Positions 23,922 through 32,540 of a stretch of 64,000 nt of DNA are shown here, piece by piece. Numbering within the stretch: the stretch's first letter is position 1; each line of letters opens with the position of its first letter. Below the pieces are notes generated by a model. That model was not told the origin of the DNA. It saw nothing but the letters and a program-made list of their open reading frames with translations, and searched no databases. A program made the position numbers and the translations under genes. The DNA is from UBA10908 sp964608965 (GTDB lineage Bacteria > Bacillota > Clostridia > Peptostreptococcales > Anaerovoracaceae), in the NCBI GenBank assembly GCA_964608965.1, contig CAZSPZ010000004.1:1-64000 (forward strand), given 5' to 3'.

Positions 23922-26273
23922 ATGTATCAAGTAGTAAAAAGAGACGGAAAAATTGTAGATTTTACATTAGATAAAATCTCGTCGGCCATCACGATGGCTT
24001 TTGAAGCGCAGGAGAAACAATTTCACCCTTCTGTCATCGACTTTCTCTCTCTTAAGGTGACTGCTGATTTTGAATCCAAAATTAAGGATTCCATGATTGC
24101 GGTGGAAGATATTCAAGACAGCGTGGAATCTGTTCTTGTTCAAGCCGGTTATGCAGATGTGGCAAAAGCCTATATTTTGTATCGCCGCCAGAGAGAAAAA
24201 CTGAGAAATATCAAATCCACCATTCTCGATTACAAAGAAATTGTCGATAGTTATGTTAAAGTCACCGATTGGCGTGTCAAAGAAAATTCTACCGTCACGT
24301 ACTCGGTAGGCGGACTGATTCTTTCCAATTCCGGAGCCGTGACTGCCAATTACTGGTTGTCGGAAGTCTACGACGACGAAATCGGCAACGCCCACAAAAA
24401 CGCGGATATTCACATACACGATCTTTCCATGCTCACAGGCTACTGTGCAGGCTGGTCGCTTAAACAACTGATTCAGGAAGGTCTGGGCGGTGTTCAGGGC
24501 AAAATAAGTTCGGCTCCCGCCAGCCACCTTGCCACCCTATGCAATCAGATGGTCAATTTTCTTGGAATCATGCAGAACGAATGGGCAGGCGCTCAAGCTT
24601 TCTCATCGTTTGACACCTATTTGGCTCCTTTTGTAAAAGCCGACAATCTGGACTACATTCAGGTAAAAAAATGCATCGAGTCGTTTATATTCGGCGTCAA
24701 TACGCCCAGCCGCTGGGGAACACAGGCACCTTTTTCCAATATCACACTGGACTGGACCGTCCCCAAAGATCTGGCCAATGTTCCGGCAATCGTCAAAGGT
24801 CAGGAGCAGGATTTTACTTACGGCGACTGCAAAGCGGAAATGGACATGATTAACAAGGCTTTTATCGAAATCATGATAGAAGGCGATGTCCATGGAAGAG
24901 GGTTCCAATATCCTATTCCCACTTATTCCATCACGAAGGATTTTGACTGGTCGGATACAGAAAATAATAAACTTCTTTTTGAAATGACTTCAAAATACGG
25001 TACACCTTACTTTTCTAATTACATCAACAGCGACATGGAACCTTCGGATGTTCGCAGCATGTGCTGTCGTTTGCGTCTGGATCTTCGGGAGCTGCGCAAA
25101 AAATCTGGAGGATTCTTCGGCAGCGGAGAAAGCACCGGCAGCGTAGGGGTCGTCACCATTAACATGCCGCGCATCGCATATCTTGCAGGAAACAAAGAAG
25201 ACTTTTATCAGCGCCTGGACAAGATGATGGATATCTCCGCCAGATCCTTAAAGGTGAAGCGTCAAATTATAACGAAACTTTTAGACGAAGGGCTCTACCC
25301 TTATACAAAACGCTATCTGGGTACTTTTGCAAACCATTTTTCAACCATAGGTTTAATCGGCATGAACGAAGTCGGGCTGAACGCCAAATGGCTCCATGCA
25401 GACATGACACACAAAGAAACACAGGAGTTCACCGAAGAGGTTTTAAACCACATGCGCGACAGGCTGTCGGATTATCAGGAGCAGTTTGGAGATCTTTACA
25501 ATTTGGAGGCCACGCCTGCGGAATCTACAACCTATCGCCTGGCAAAACACGATGTAAAGCGCTATCCGGATATTATCACCGCTGCAGACAAAGGAAATGT
25601 TCCCTATTACACGAACAGCTCCCATTTGCCGGTTGGTTATACGGACGACATCTTTGCAGCCTTGGATATACAGGATTCTCTGCAGACGTTGTACACTTCG
25701 GGAACGGTTTTCCACGCATTCCTGGGAGAAAAACTTCCCGACTGGAAAGCTGCGGCCGACTTGGTAAAAGTGATTGCCGAAAACTACAAACTTCCTTACT
25801 ATACGATTTCTCCCACGTATTCCATATGTAAAAAACATGGTTACCTGGCGGGTGAGCAGTATACCTGCCCCGAATGCGGCGGTCCAACGGAAGTGTACAG
25901 CAGAATTACCGGCTATTACCGTCCGGTCCAAAACTGGAATGACGGCAAATCGCAGGAATATAAAGATCGCAAACTCTACGATCTGACCCATTCCCAAATA
26001 AAAGGCAAGCCTCAAATGACGATGGGCGAAGAGCGGGAGCAAAAGAAAAAAATGCTGCTTTTCACCACAAAAACCTGTCCTAACTGCAATACGGCAAAAG
26101 CGTTGCTGCAAAGAGCGGGCGTGCATTTTGAAGTCGTTTCGGCAGAAGAAAACAGAGAACTGGCAAAAGCCTACGGAATTATGCAGGCGCCTACAGCCGT
26201 AGTGATCGAAGGAGACAGGATCAACAAGCACATAGGCGTGGCAGCGATAAAGAACTACACGGAAAACGCATAG
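23922..26273 (+). CDS. nrdD: Anaerobic ribonucleoside-triphosphate reductase with C-terminal redoxin domain
   Basis: A 783-residue class III reductase making deoxyribonucleotides without oxygen. An N-terminal ATP-cone (VKRDGKIVDFTLDKI) gives allosteric control. The glycyl radical residue is G664 in RITGYYRPVQNWNDGK, preceded by a metal-site segment with CKKHGY and CPEC. Residues ~707-783 add a glutaredoxin/thioredoxin-like domain with CPNC (C719, C722) and the cis-Pro segment MQAPTAVVI. Many NrdD proteins end shortly after the radical loop and use formate, so this one probably carries its own thiol reductant. A GGCGGCT/AGCCGCC hairpin (26282-26300) follows. Confidence 0.95.
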   Translation: MYQVVKRDGKIVDFTLDKISSAITMAFEAQEKQFHPSVIDFLSLKVTADFESKIKDSMIAVEDIQDSVESVLVQAGYADVAKAYILYRRQREKLRNIKSTILDYKEIVDSYVKVTDWRVKENSTVTYSVGGLILSNSGAVTANYWLSEVYDDEIGNAHKNADIHIHDLSMLTGYCAGWSLKQLIQEGLGGVQGKISSAPASHLATLCNQMVNFLGIMQNEWAGAQAFSSFDTYLAPFVKADNLDYIQVKKCIESFIFGVNTPSRWGTQAPFSNITLDWTVPKDLANVPAIVKGQEQDFTYGDCKAEMDMINKAFIEIMIEGDVHGRGFQYPIPTYSITKDFDWSDTENNKLLFEMTSKYGTPYFSNYINSDMEPSDVRSMCCRLRLDLRELRKKSGGFFGSGESTGSVGVVTINMPRIAYLAGNKEDFYQRLDKMMDISARSLKVKRQIITKLLDEGLYPYTKRYLGTFANHFSTIGLIGMNEVGLNAKWLHADMTHKETQEFTEEVLNHMRDRLSDYQEQFGDLYNLEATPAESTTYRLAKHDVKRYPDIITAADKGNVPYYTNSSHLPVGYTDDIFAALDIQDSLQTLYTSGTVFHAFLGEKLPDWKAAADLVKVIAENYKLPYYTISPTYSICKKHGYLAGEQYTCPECGGPTEVYSRITGYYRPVQNWNDGKSQEYKDRKLYDLTHSQIKGKPQMTMGEEREQKKKMLLFTTKTCPNCNTAKALLQRAGVHFEVVSAEENRELAKAYGIMQAPTAVVIEGDRINKHIGVAAIKNYTENA

Positions 26274-26326
26274 ATGAACCGGGCGGCTGAATAAGCCGCC
26301 TCTATTCACTCAAAAGGGAGGAAATC

Positions 26327-27436
26327 ATGGAAAAAGCAAAAGTATATTTTACCGATCTTCATACCGAACTGGACGACGGTCTTCTTGTAAAATTCAAGAG
26401 GCTGCTCAAGACGGCCGGCATCGAAAATATCGATTATAAAAACAAATTCACCGCAGTAAAAATTCACTTCGGCGAACCTGGAAACCTGGCGTTTCTTCGC
26501 CCGAACTGGTCAAAGGTTGTCTGCGATCTTATTAAAGAAAACGGCGGTAAGCCCTTTCTGACAGACTGCAATACGCTTTATGTGGGCGGAAGAAAAAATG
26601 CGCTGGACCACCTGGACTCTGCTTACGAAAACGGGTACACTCCTTTTTCCACAGGTTGCCAGTTGATCATTGCGGACGGATTAAAAGGCCTGACTGAGAC
26701 AAAGGTGCCCGTGGACGGCGGCGAATATGTGAAAGAGGCGAAAATCGGCAGCGCCATTATGGATGCGGACGTGTTCATCTCTCTCAGTCATTTTAAGGGG
26801 CATGAATCGACGGGCTTTGGCGGCGCCATTAAAAACATAGGCATGGGCTGCGGTTCTCACTCCGGGAAAATGGAAATGCATAACCAGGGAACGCCTAAAA
26901 TCAATGCAAAGAAATGCATTGGCTGCGGAACCTGCGTGCGAAATTGCGCACACGAAGGTATTCTGGTGATAGATAATATCGCAGTAATCCAGGAGGATCA
27001 CTGCGTGGGCTGTGGACGCTGTATCGGCGTATGCCCGGTAACCGCCATCGGTTCAAAATGGGATGAGTCCAACGACATTCTCAACTGCAAGATGGCAGAG
27101 TATGCCTGGGCTGTATTAAAGGGAAGACCTGCATTTCATATCAGCCTGCTGATCGATGTTTCGCCGGCCTGCGACTGCGCCTCGGAAAACGACATTCCTA
27201 TTATTCCGGATGTGGGTATGTATGCGTCCTTTGATCCCATTGCGCTGGATCAAGCCTGTGTCGATGCGGCGAATGCCCAGGAGGCAATCATCGGCAGCAA
27301 GCTGCATAAAGCAGAACACTGCCATCACGATCATTTCCGCGATGTGCATCCGGATACGAATTGGGCGTCCTGTCTATCTCATGGAGAAAAGCTTGGAATC
27401 GGCACAAGAGAGTACGAGCTGATCACTGTAAAGTAG
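26327..27436 (+). CDS. DUF362 protein with 2[4Fe-4S] ferredoxin domain
   Basis: A 369-residue protein of the DUF362 family, whose biochemical role is not settled. The DUF362 region surrounds two ferredoxin motifs near residues 200-245: CIGCGTCVRNCAHEG and CVGCGRCIGVCPV. There is no signal peptide or membrane helix, so it is cytoplasmic. GGGAGG precedes the ATG. It may be weakly co-transcribed with nrdD past the hairpin between them. An Fe-S redox role is likely; anything more specific would be a guess. Confidence 0.87.
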   Translation: MEKAKVYFTDLHTELDDGLLVKFKRLLKTAGIENIDYKNKFTAVKIHFGEPGNLAFLRPNWSKVVCDLIKENGGKPFLTDCNTLYVGGRKNALDHLDSAYENGYTPFSTGCQLIIADGLKGLTETKVPVDGGEYVKEAKIGSAIMDADVFISLSHFKGHESTGFGGAIKNIGMGCGSHSGKMEMHNQGTPKINAKKCIGCGTCVRNCAHEGILVIDNIAVIQEDHCVGCGRCIGVCPVTAIGSKWDESNDILNCKMAEYAWAVLKGRPAFHISLLIDVSPACDCASENDIPIIPDVGMYASFDPIALDQACVDAANAQEAIIGSKLHKAEHCHHDHFRDVHPDTNWASCLSHGEKLGIGTREYELITVK

Positions 27437-27453
27437 AGACGAAAAGAATCATT

Positions 27454-27487
27454 AAAAAAGGAACCGGGATTTTCCGGTTCCTTTTTT
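27454..27487 (+). terminator. Terminator after the DUF362 gene, bidirectional in form
   Basis: A 14-bp perfect stem AAAAAAGGAACCGG (27454-27467) / CCGGTTCCTTTTTT (27474-27487). The A tract and T tract allow it to serve both this gene and the convergent lipoprotein gene. Confidence 0.9.
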
Positions 27488-27504
27488 CGTCGTGTCGGGT
27501 GTTG

Positions 27505-28167
27505 TTAATACTTGATGATGTGCTCGTCGATTGCAGCAAGGTCGCCATCCTGTATATAATATAGGCCGCCTTTGTCCTTTACCAGTTGAACGGTAATCGT
27601 TTCATCTTCCAGATAGCCGACGTTTTTCATCCGGTTTTCTATCAGCGCGATAATACCCAAGGCATAGGCATCTTCGTACTCGACTTCTGTCAAATCTTCG
27701 AAAGCGCCATCTTCGAAGGATTCCCGAAGGCTCTCCAAATAGTCCGGGAGATCTTCCTGTGTCACTTTTTGAATTACATCGATGGGAGAGATCACCACAT
27801 CCACGGTGTAGACACCGTCTGTACCGGTGGAAGGATTCACCTGATATTTAGAGAAGCCATACAGATCTTTGTACAAATCCGTAATATCGGTTTTTGTATC
27901 GGCGGTAAGCTTGGAAACTTTAAAATAATATGCAAAGTAATCTGCTTCCGCAAGGATTCCGTTTTCGTATTCTTTTTCCAGCTGATCTGTGCTCTCGTAG
28001 TTGGTGATCGCAAGAAAGTCGCTGTTGTATTGCCCTCGGTAGAGCGTATCTAAAATACCTTGCACATAAACTTGGGCAAAGTCGTCTTTTGTTGTGCCGC
28101 CGCAGCCGGCGAATGTAACTGTAGCGATCATCGCCATGACAAGCAATAATGCGATTCGCTTTTTCAT
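27505..28167 (-). CDS. Lipoprotein of unknown function
   Basis: A 220-residue secreted lipoprotein with lipobox TFAGC (C22). The mature part is acidic and mostly helical in character, resembling the loosely defined firmicute lipoproteins annotated as DUF5105-like; I am not certain of that match. No metal-binding or catalytic motif stands out. It has its own promoter (minus strand TTGTTT at 28247-28242, 17 bp, TACAAT at 28224-28219) and AAGGGG before the ATG. It appears to be transcribed alone. Confidence 0.75.
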   Translation of the reverse strand: MKKRIALLLVMAMIATVTFAGCGGTTKDDFAQVYVQGILDTLYRGQYNSDFLAITNYESTDQLEKEYENGILAEADYFAYYFKVSKLTADTKTDITDLYKDLYGFSKYQVNPSTGTDGVYTVDVVISPIDVIQKVTQEDLPDYLESLRESFEDGAFEDLTEVEYEDAYALGIIALIENRMKNVGYLEDETITVQLVKDKGGLYYIQDGDLAAIDEHIIKY

Positions 28168-28264
28168 AATGTCCCCTTTTGGTATGGTTGACGCAATTTA
28201 AATAATATGTGTAGCTACATTGTAACACAATACGACGCCAAAAACAAACCGCTTGACGGGTGCT

Positions 28265-29299
28265 TCAGTTCTTATGCTCCAGGATGCGAAGGACATCTCC
28301 AAATACGCCGTATCCGGTCTGCAGAGGCATTCCGTCGTGTTCGATGACAGTCAGTTTGCCCATGTAGTCAGTCGTAAGGGAATATACGGAAGAAGCGCCG
28401 TCTACCGCCGCATACACATCGTTCGCGGGGATTTCTGTGGGTAGGACGGATGCGTAAACCCGGCCGTTTTCTTTGGACGCTTTGCAAAGCAGTTTAATCG
28501 TATTCCCTCGCTTTTTTGCTTCCATGATGGTTTTCCTGTCGATGCCCGAAATGCCTTTTCTGTCGACTTGATCAGGCGTTAAATCCGCATCCATGAGCAC
28601 GTTGGCCATGGCGATAATCTTTGCTGTAGGGTCGTGGCCTTCCAGATCCATGGAGGGGTCCGCTTCCACGATACCCAGCTTGCGGCCTTCGGCAAGAGCT
28701 TCTTCGTAGGTCAATCCTTCTTCCAATTTTTGCAGGACGAAGTTCGTGGTGGAATTCAGGATGCCGCTCACCTCGCGGATTTCGCACATCCGAAGCGTCT
28801 GATCCACCAGGTTAAACAGAGGCGTTCCATCCATGACGGTGGATTCAAAGAAGAAATCCACACCATAACTTTGGGCTGATTCTTTTAATTCCCGGTAATG
28901 CCAGGCGAGGGGACCTTTGTTGGCCGTAACGGCATGCTTGCCCCGCGTAAACGCAGCCCGGATATGGTCCGTAGCAGGCTGACCGGTCTTGATGTTCAGC
29001 GTCGTCATTTCCAAAATCGCATCGTAATCAGCTTCTGCTGCGACTTTCTTGGAATCCATCGTCGAAAAGGAGGGATTGTCCTTGCTGAATTTCCCGTCGG
29101 TTTCTATTTCCGCCAGCGCCTGTTTCAGGTCGATGCCACGGGGGTCGTATAAACTGCCCCGGCTGTTTGTGGTGATTGCGGTTACAATAATGCCTCGCCC
29201 ATAGCGGGCACGCACATCCTTGTCTTTATCGAGCAGGATGCTTGCGAGGGCTTTCCCAACATTTCCAAAGCCAAGCATGGCTACTTTAAAGTCGTTCAT
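28265..29299 (-). CDS. hom: Homoserine dehydrogenase
   Basis: A 344-residue NAD(P)-dependent enzyme reducing aspartate semialdehyde to homoserine, on the way to threonine and methionine. The dinucleotide site is GFGNVGKAL; the catalytic domain has ANKGPLAWHY, GILNSTTNFVL and DLEGHDPTAK. It lacks the C-terminal ACT domain of the ~430-residue enzymes, so threonine feedback through that domain is absent. AAAGAAAGGA precedes the ATG. The 5' leader contains two large palindromes. No thrB, thrC or lysC is adjacent. Confidence 0.94.
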   Translation of the reverse strand: MNDFKVAMLGFGNVGKALASILLDKDKDVRARYGRGIIVTAITTNSRGSLYDPRGIDLKQALAEIETDGKFSKDNPSFSTMDSKKVAAEADYDAILEMTTLNIKTGQPATDHIRAAFTRGKHAVTANKGPLAWHYRELKESAQSYGVDFFFESTVMDGTPLFNLVDQTLRMCEIREVSGILNSTTNFVLQKLEEGLTYEEALAEGRKLGIVEADPSMDLEGHDPTAKIIAMANVLMDADLTPDQVDRKGISGIDRKTIMEAKKRGNTIKLLCKASKENGRVYASVLPTEIPANDVYAAVDGASSVYSLTTDYMGKLTVIEHDGMPLQTGYGVFGDVLRILEHKN

Positions 29300-29319
29300 G
29301 GTCGTTTCCTTTCTTTTGA

Positions 29320-29390
29320 GAAGTTTTTAGGGTTATAACCCGATAAACTTCTTGTTTGCACTGACTTTATCGGGTTATAGCCCGATAAAG
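29320..29390. repeat. Two tandem palindromes in the hom leader
   Basis: Palindrome A (29320-29351) centres on GGGTTATAACCC (29330-29341) with outer arms GAAGTTT/AAACTTC. Palindrome B (29365-29390) is CTTTATCGGG / TTATAG / CCCGATAAAG with perfect 10-bp arms. Centres are 42 bp apart, about four DNA turns. Neither is followed by a T tract on the coding (minus) strand, so they do not look like terminators. They are either paired protein operators or RNA hairpins in the hom leader. Confidence 0.75.
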
Positions 29391-29448
29391 TGTCCATTTA
29401 AGCTACTTGAGTTCCGTTCATGAATACTCAGGGATTTTTCTTGTCGTA

Positions 29449-29967
29449 CTAAACGCTCTTGGAAAGAGCTCTTAATATTAAAGTTGCAATGATTCCGTTG
29501 ATGATGCCGGTGGCAAGGCCGGCCAGGAGCAGCAGGGGAAAGTAGTAAAAGATTTGATAGCTTTCCACTAAAAGGGCGGCGATCAGGAGTTGTCCCATGT
29601 TGTGGAATACGCCGCCTGCCATGGATACGCCAACCGTGCTGAAGAAGCCGGTGCGCTTGAGTGCAGCCATGGCGGCAAAACTTATAAGGCCGCCGGCCAG
29701 AGAGTAGAGCGCAGAAAAGACACTGCCAAAGAGCGCTGCCGCAAGGAGAATGCGGGTAACGTTTACAAGAAGCGCAGTCCGCGTTCCAAGCCCATATAAA
29801 GCGATCACGATTACGATGTTTGCCAGCCCGAGTTTAATGCCCGGAAGTCCAAGCGACAGAGGTACAAGAAATTCAATGTAAGAAAATATCAGCGCCAGTG
29901 ACGCAAGGACAGCAGCGGTTGCGATGGTGTTTGCTTTTGTGGGTTTTTTTATGTTCATTTCACTCAT
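29449..29967 (-). CDS. Gx transporter family membrane protein (Hpre_diP_synt_I family)
   Basis: A 172-residue protein with about five to six hydrophobic helices and the family's Gly-rich segments (PLSLGLPGIKLGLANIV and GGVFHNMGQLLIA). The family is often annotated as heptaprenyl diphosphate synthase component I, which is doubtful for this membrane protein. It follows the NusG-II gene by 4 bp on the same strand and is probably translationally coupled, since it lacks a strong ribosome site. Such Gx/NusG-II pairs recur next to ApbE and quinone or Rnf genes. Confidence 0.85.
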   Translation of the reverse strand: MSEMNIKKPTKANTIATAAVLASLALIFSYIEFLVPLSLGLPGIKLGLANIVIVIALYGLGTRTALLVNVTRILLAAALFGSVFSALYSLAGGLISFAAMAALKRTGFFSTVGVSMAGGVFHNMGQLLIAALLVESYQIFYYFPLLLLAGLATGIINGIIATLILRALSKSV

Positions 29968-29971
29968 TTTT

Positions 29972-30331
29972 TCAGTAGCTGATCGAATCTAAATCGCTTT
30001 TGCCGTTCATTTTGACGGAGACTTTATTCGGAAGACACAGGATCGTCTGATTGGTCTTGCTTATGCTTCCAAACTCCATGCAGTCCTTATTCGGACAGTC
30101 CGCATCCACGATGCTCACTTGACCGTTTTTAATTTCCATAGTATTATGACCGTTGGCGGAATTGATTTCTATGGTCTGATTTTCAGCCAAAGAATACACT
30201 CCGTAAATTTCGCCGTCAACAGAGACGGAAACGGATGTTCCCGACATGGCAAAACCCTGCAGCGCGGCTAACGTGCCAAAGCCCAGGACCAGCAATAATA
30301 TTCCGAGTATAATATCTGCTTTTTTAAACAT
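29972..30331 (-). CDS. NusG domain II-containing membrane-anchored protein
   Basis: A 119-residue protein with one N-terminal membrane helix (about 6-28) and an extracytoplasmic NusG-domain-II fold that includes DADCPNKDCMEFGSI, with two Cys spaced C-x4-C, and a later Cys in TILCLPNK. It is not the transcription factor NusG, which has an extra N-terminal domain. The start at 30331 is the only sensible ATG; its ribosome site is weak. A minus-strand promoter (TTGCCC 30439-30434, 17 bp, TATAAT 30416-30411) lies inside the divergent apbE gene. Functional partner of the Gx protein by context. Confidence 0.82.
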   Translation of the reverse strand: MFKKADIILGILLLVLGFGTLAALQGFAMSGTSVSVSVDGEIYGVYSLAENQTIEINSANGHNTMEIKNGQVSIVDADCPNKDCMEFGSISKTNQTILCLPNKVSVKMNGKSDLDSISY

Positions 30332-30341
30332 TGGAGGGCAT

Positions 30342-31406
30342 ATGACCTTTCGAATCCATAAGTTCAGACTGCGGCACAGAAACCTTGCAGGGCTTCTGAT
30401 TGCCGCGCTTATTATAACACAGAGCGGTTGCACGGGCAACGATTCCAACGTCGCTGTCAGCTCCGGAGAAGATTTTCTGCTGAACACATATTGTTCCATC
30501 ACGATTTACGAAGAGGGAAAAGAAGACTTGATCAAGGATGCTTTTTCCTATGCGCGTTCGTTGGAAAACACGTTGTCTCGAACCGTTTCAGGCAGCGAAG
30601 TGTCTGCCTTTAACAGCATGTCGCCCGGCGATAAGCTGGAAATATCCGAAACGACTGCAGCTGTCGTGGAAAGAGGACTTGCCTACGGACAAACATCCGG
30701 CGGGCTTTTTGATATTACGATAGGTTCTCTGACCGAACTTTGGAATTTTTCGGCTGCCGAACCGGTTGTGCCTGCATCGGATGCAATCGAGGCGGCTTTG
30801 CTTCCCGTCGGCTATTCGACGGTAACGCTTACCCGCGATCAGGAATCCGATACTTACCTGCTGACAAAACAAAACCCGGCTACTCATATCGATCTGGGCG
30901 GCATAGCAAAGGGCTATATTGCGGACATGGTTGCCGCATTCCTCGGGGAAAAAGGCATTACCTCCGGCATTGTCAATTTCGGTGGCAACGTGATGACAAT
31001 CGGCAGCAAGGCGGATGATTCACCTTGGGTCATTGGCATCGAAAAGCCATTTTCAGGAGAAGAAGGCGAGCCGCTTGGCACCAGAGAACTGATCGGTACG
31101 GTTTCTGTCCAGGGAGGTTCTGTGGTTACTTCCGGAACGTACGAGAGAAAATTTTACGAAGAGGGAAAGCTCTATTATCATATTTTGGATCCGCAAACGG
31201 GCTATCCCAGAGAGACGGACTTGATGTCTGTTACGATCATCGGAGCATCCTCTACCGATTGCGACGCACTGTCCACGACTTGTCTCATGATGGGCCTTGA
31301 TAAGGGTACAGCGCTTATTGAAAGCATGGAAGGCTATCAAGCGATTTTTATTACTGCAGACGGCACGATATCGTTCACCGAAGGCGCCGGCTTTACTGCA
31401 TATTAA
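30342..31406 (+). CDS. apbE: FAD:protein FMN transferase ApbE, lipoprotein form
   Basis: A 354-residue enzyme that attaches FMN to threonines of extracytoplasmic flavoproteins such as RnfG and RnfD. The signal peptide ends in the lipobox TQSGC (C30). Catalytic motifs are HIDLGGIAKGYIAD, GIVNFGGNV and STDCDALSTTCL. The ATG at 30342 follows GGAGGG; the frame extends further 5' only through the opposite-strand gene. Only 10 bp separate this start from the divergent NusG-II start. The Rnf operon 2-7 kb downstream encodes its likely substrates. Confidence 0.94.
   Translation: MTFRIHKFRLRHRNLAGLLIAALIITQSGCTGNDSNVAVSSGEDFLLNTYCSITIYEEGKEDLIKDAFSYARSLENTLSRTVSGSEVSAFNSMSPGDKLEISETTAAVVERGLAYGQTSGGLFDITIGSLTELWNFSAAEPVVPASDAIEAALLPVGYSTVTLTRDQESDTYLLTKQNPATHIDLGGIAKGYIADMVAAFLGEKGITSGIVNFGGNVMTIGSKADDSPWVIGIEKPFSGEEGEPLGTRELIGTVSVQGGSVVTSGTYERKFYEEGKLYYHILDPQTGYPRETDLMSVTIIGASSTDCDALSTTCLMMGLDKGTALIESMEGYQAIFITADGTISFTEGAGFTAY
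30411..30439 (-). promoter_or_regulatory. Promoter of the NusG-II/Gx operon inside apbE
   Basis: TTGCCC (30439-30434), exact 17-bp spacer, TATAAT (30416-30411) on the minus strand, lying within the signal-peptide coding part of apbE. A TATAAT at 30308-30313 on the plus strand, inside the NusG-II gene, may belong to the apbE promoter, though its -35 is poor. Confidence 0.5.
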
Positions 31407-31424
31407 AAGAGGGAAGGAATAACC

Positions 31425-32540
31425 ATGTCTAATGAAACCAGGCCTTTCGTGCCTTGGAAACTGATGAACGATTTTCTGATCGATGCTTTCGTCGGCTACG
31501 GCGTTCCGCGCTGCGATGCCGCAATCTGCGCGGATGTGCTTTTGGAAAGCGATCGACGCGGCATAGAAAGCCATGGCTGCAATCGTTTTAAGCCTATTTA
31601 TATCGACAGGATCGTTTCCGGAATACAAAAGCCGATTACCGAAGTGGAAGTGATCAAAGAGGCGCCTGCCACAGCGGTTCTTGACGCGCACGACGGGATG
31701 GGGATGGTCGCAAGCTATAAAGCGATGGAAATGGCCATCGAAAAAGCGAAGAAGTACGGTATGGCTTCTGTTGCCGTTCGAAATTCCACGCATTACGGCA
31801 TCGCCGGATATTGGGTTACCATGGCCACCAATGCGGGCTTGATCGGAATCACCGGAACGAACGCAAGGCCTTCCATTGCCCCTACGTTCGGCGTAGAGAA
31901 CATGCTTGGCACCAACCCCCTCACCGTAGGTTTTCCCACGGACGAAGAGTTTCCTTTCGTGCTGGACTGCGCGACATCGATCATGCAGCGCGGTAAAATA
32001 GAATATTATGCGCGTATAGGAAAAGATACGCCTGCGGGCACTGTGATTGGACGAGACGGCAGCATAAAAACGGATAGCGAGCAAATATTAAAAGATCTTA
32101 CTTCCGGCCAGGCTGCCTTGGCGCCTTTGGGCGGCGCGGGCGAGGAACTCGCCGGCTACAAAGGCTACGGTTATGCGAGCGTCGTGGAAGTTCTTTCTGC
32201 CGCCCTGCAGGCCGGATCCTTTTTACATGCGTTGAGCGGTGTTGCCGAAGACGGTTCAAAACGCCCCTATCACCTGGGACATTTCTTTATCGTGATGGAT
32301 CCGGAAGCATTTGTCGGTTTGGAAAGCTTTAAGAAGACTACCGGGGACATTCTTCGCGCTTTAAGAGCATCGCAAAAGGCTCCGGGAGAAGAGCGCATTT
32401 ATACCGCGGGAGAGAAAGAGTATCTTGTTTGGCTGGAGAGAAAAGATAAGGGAGTTCCGATCGGCGAAGCTGTTCAAAAAGAAATTCTCGAAGTAAGGGA
32501 TGCATTGGGCTTGCCGTATCAATTTCCTTTTGAGGTTTAG
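31425..32540 (+). CDS. Ldh_2 (malate/L-lactate/ureidoglycolate dehydrogenase) family oxidoreductase
   Basis: A 371-residue NAD(P)-dependent 2-hydroxyacid dehydrogenase of the type also called malate/L-sulfolactate dehydrogenase; it is unrelated to the Rossmann-fold LDH. Family segments are ADVLLESDRRGIESHG, VAVRNSTHYGIAGYW, ENMLGTNPLTVGFP and GYKGYGYASVVEVLSAAL. Substrate cannot be set by sequence. GAGGGAAGG precedes the ATG, 18 bp after apbE, so co-transcription is likely. Its last 4 bp overlap the convergent TSUP gene. Confidence 0.88.
   Translation: MSNETRPFVPWKLMNDFLIDAFVGYGVPRCDAAICADVLLESDRRGIESHGCNRFKPIYIDRIVSGIQKPITEVEVIKEAPATAVLDAHDGMGMVASYKAMEMAIEKAKKYGMASVAVRNSTHYGIAGYWVTMATNAGLIGITGTNARPSIAPTFGVENMLGTNPLTVGFPTDEEFPFVLDCATSIMQRGKIEYYARIGKDTPAGTVIGRDGSIKTDSEQILKDLTSGQAALAPLGGAGEELAGYKGYGYASVVEVLSAALQAGSFLHALSGVAEDGSKRPYHLGHFFIVMDPEAFVGLESFKKTTGDILRALRASQKAPGEERIYTAGEKEYLVWLERKDKGVPIGEAVQKEILEVRDALGLPYQFPFEV

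Noticed and set aside
25443..26309. A 288-residue minus-strand open frame over the 3' half of nrdD
   Set aside because: It mirrors the codon pattern of nrdD, lacks a ribosome site and shows no protein-family motif.
29300..29448. T-box or amino-acid riboswitch in the hom leader
   Set aside because: No T-box AGGGTGGNACCGCG motif, no specifier loop and no terminator; only two palindromes are seen.
31053..32084. A 343-residue open frame on the minus strand across apbE and the Ldh_2 gene
   Set aside because: It is antisense to two well-supported genes, has no ribosome site and its translation is rich in Arg/His/Cys with no family pattern, as expected of a shadow frame.
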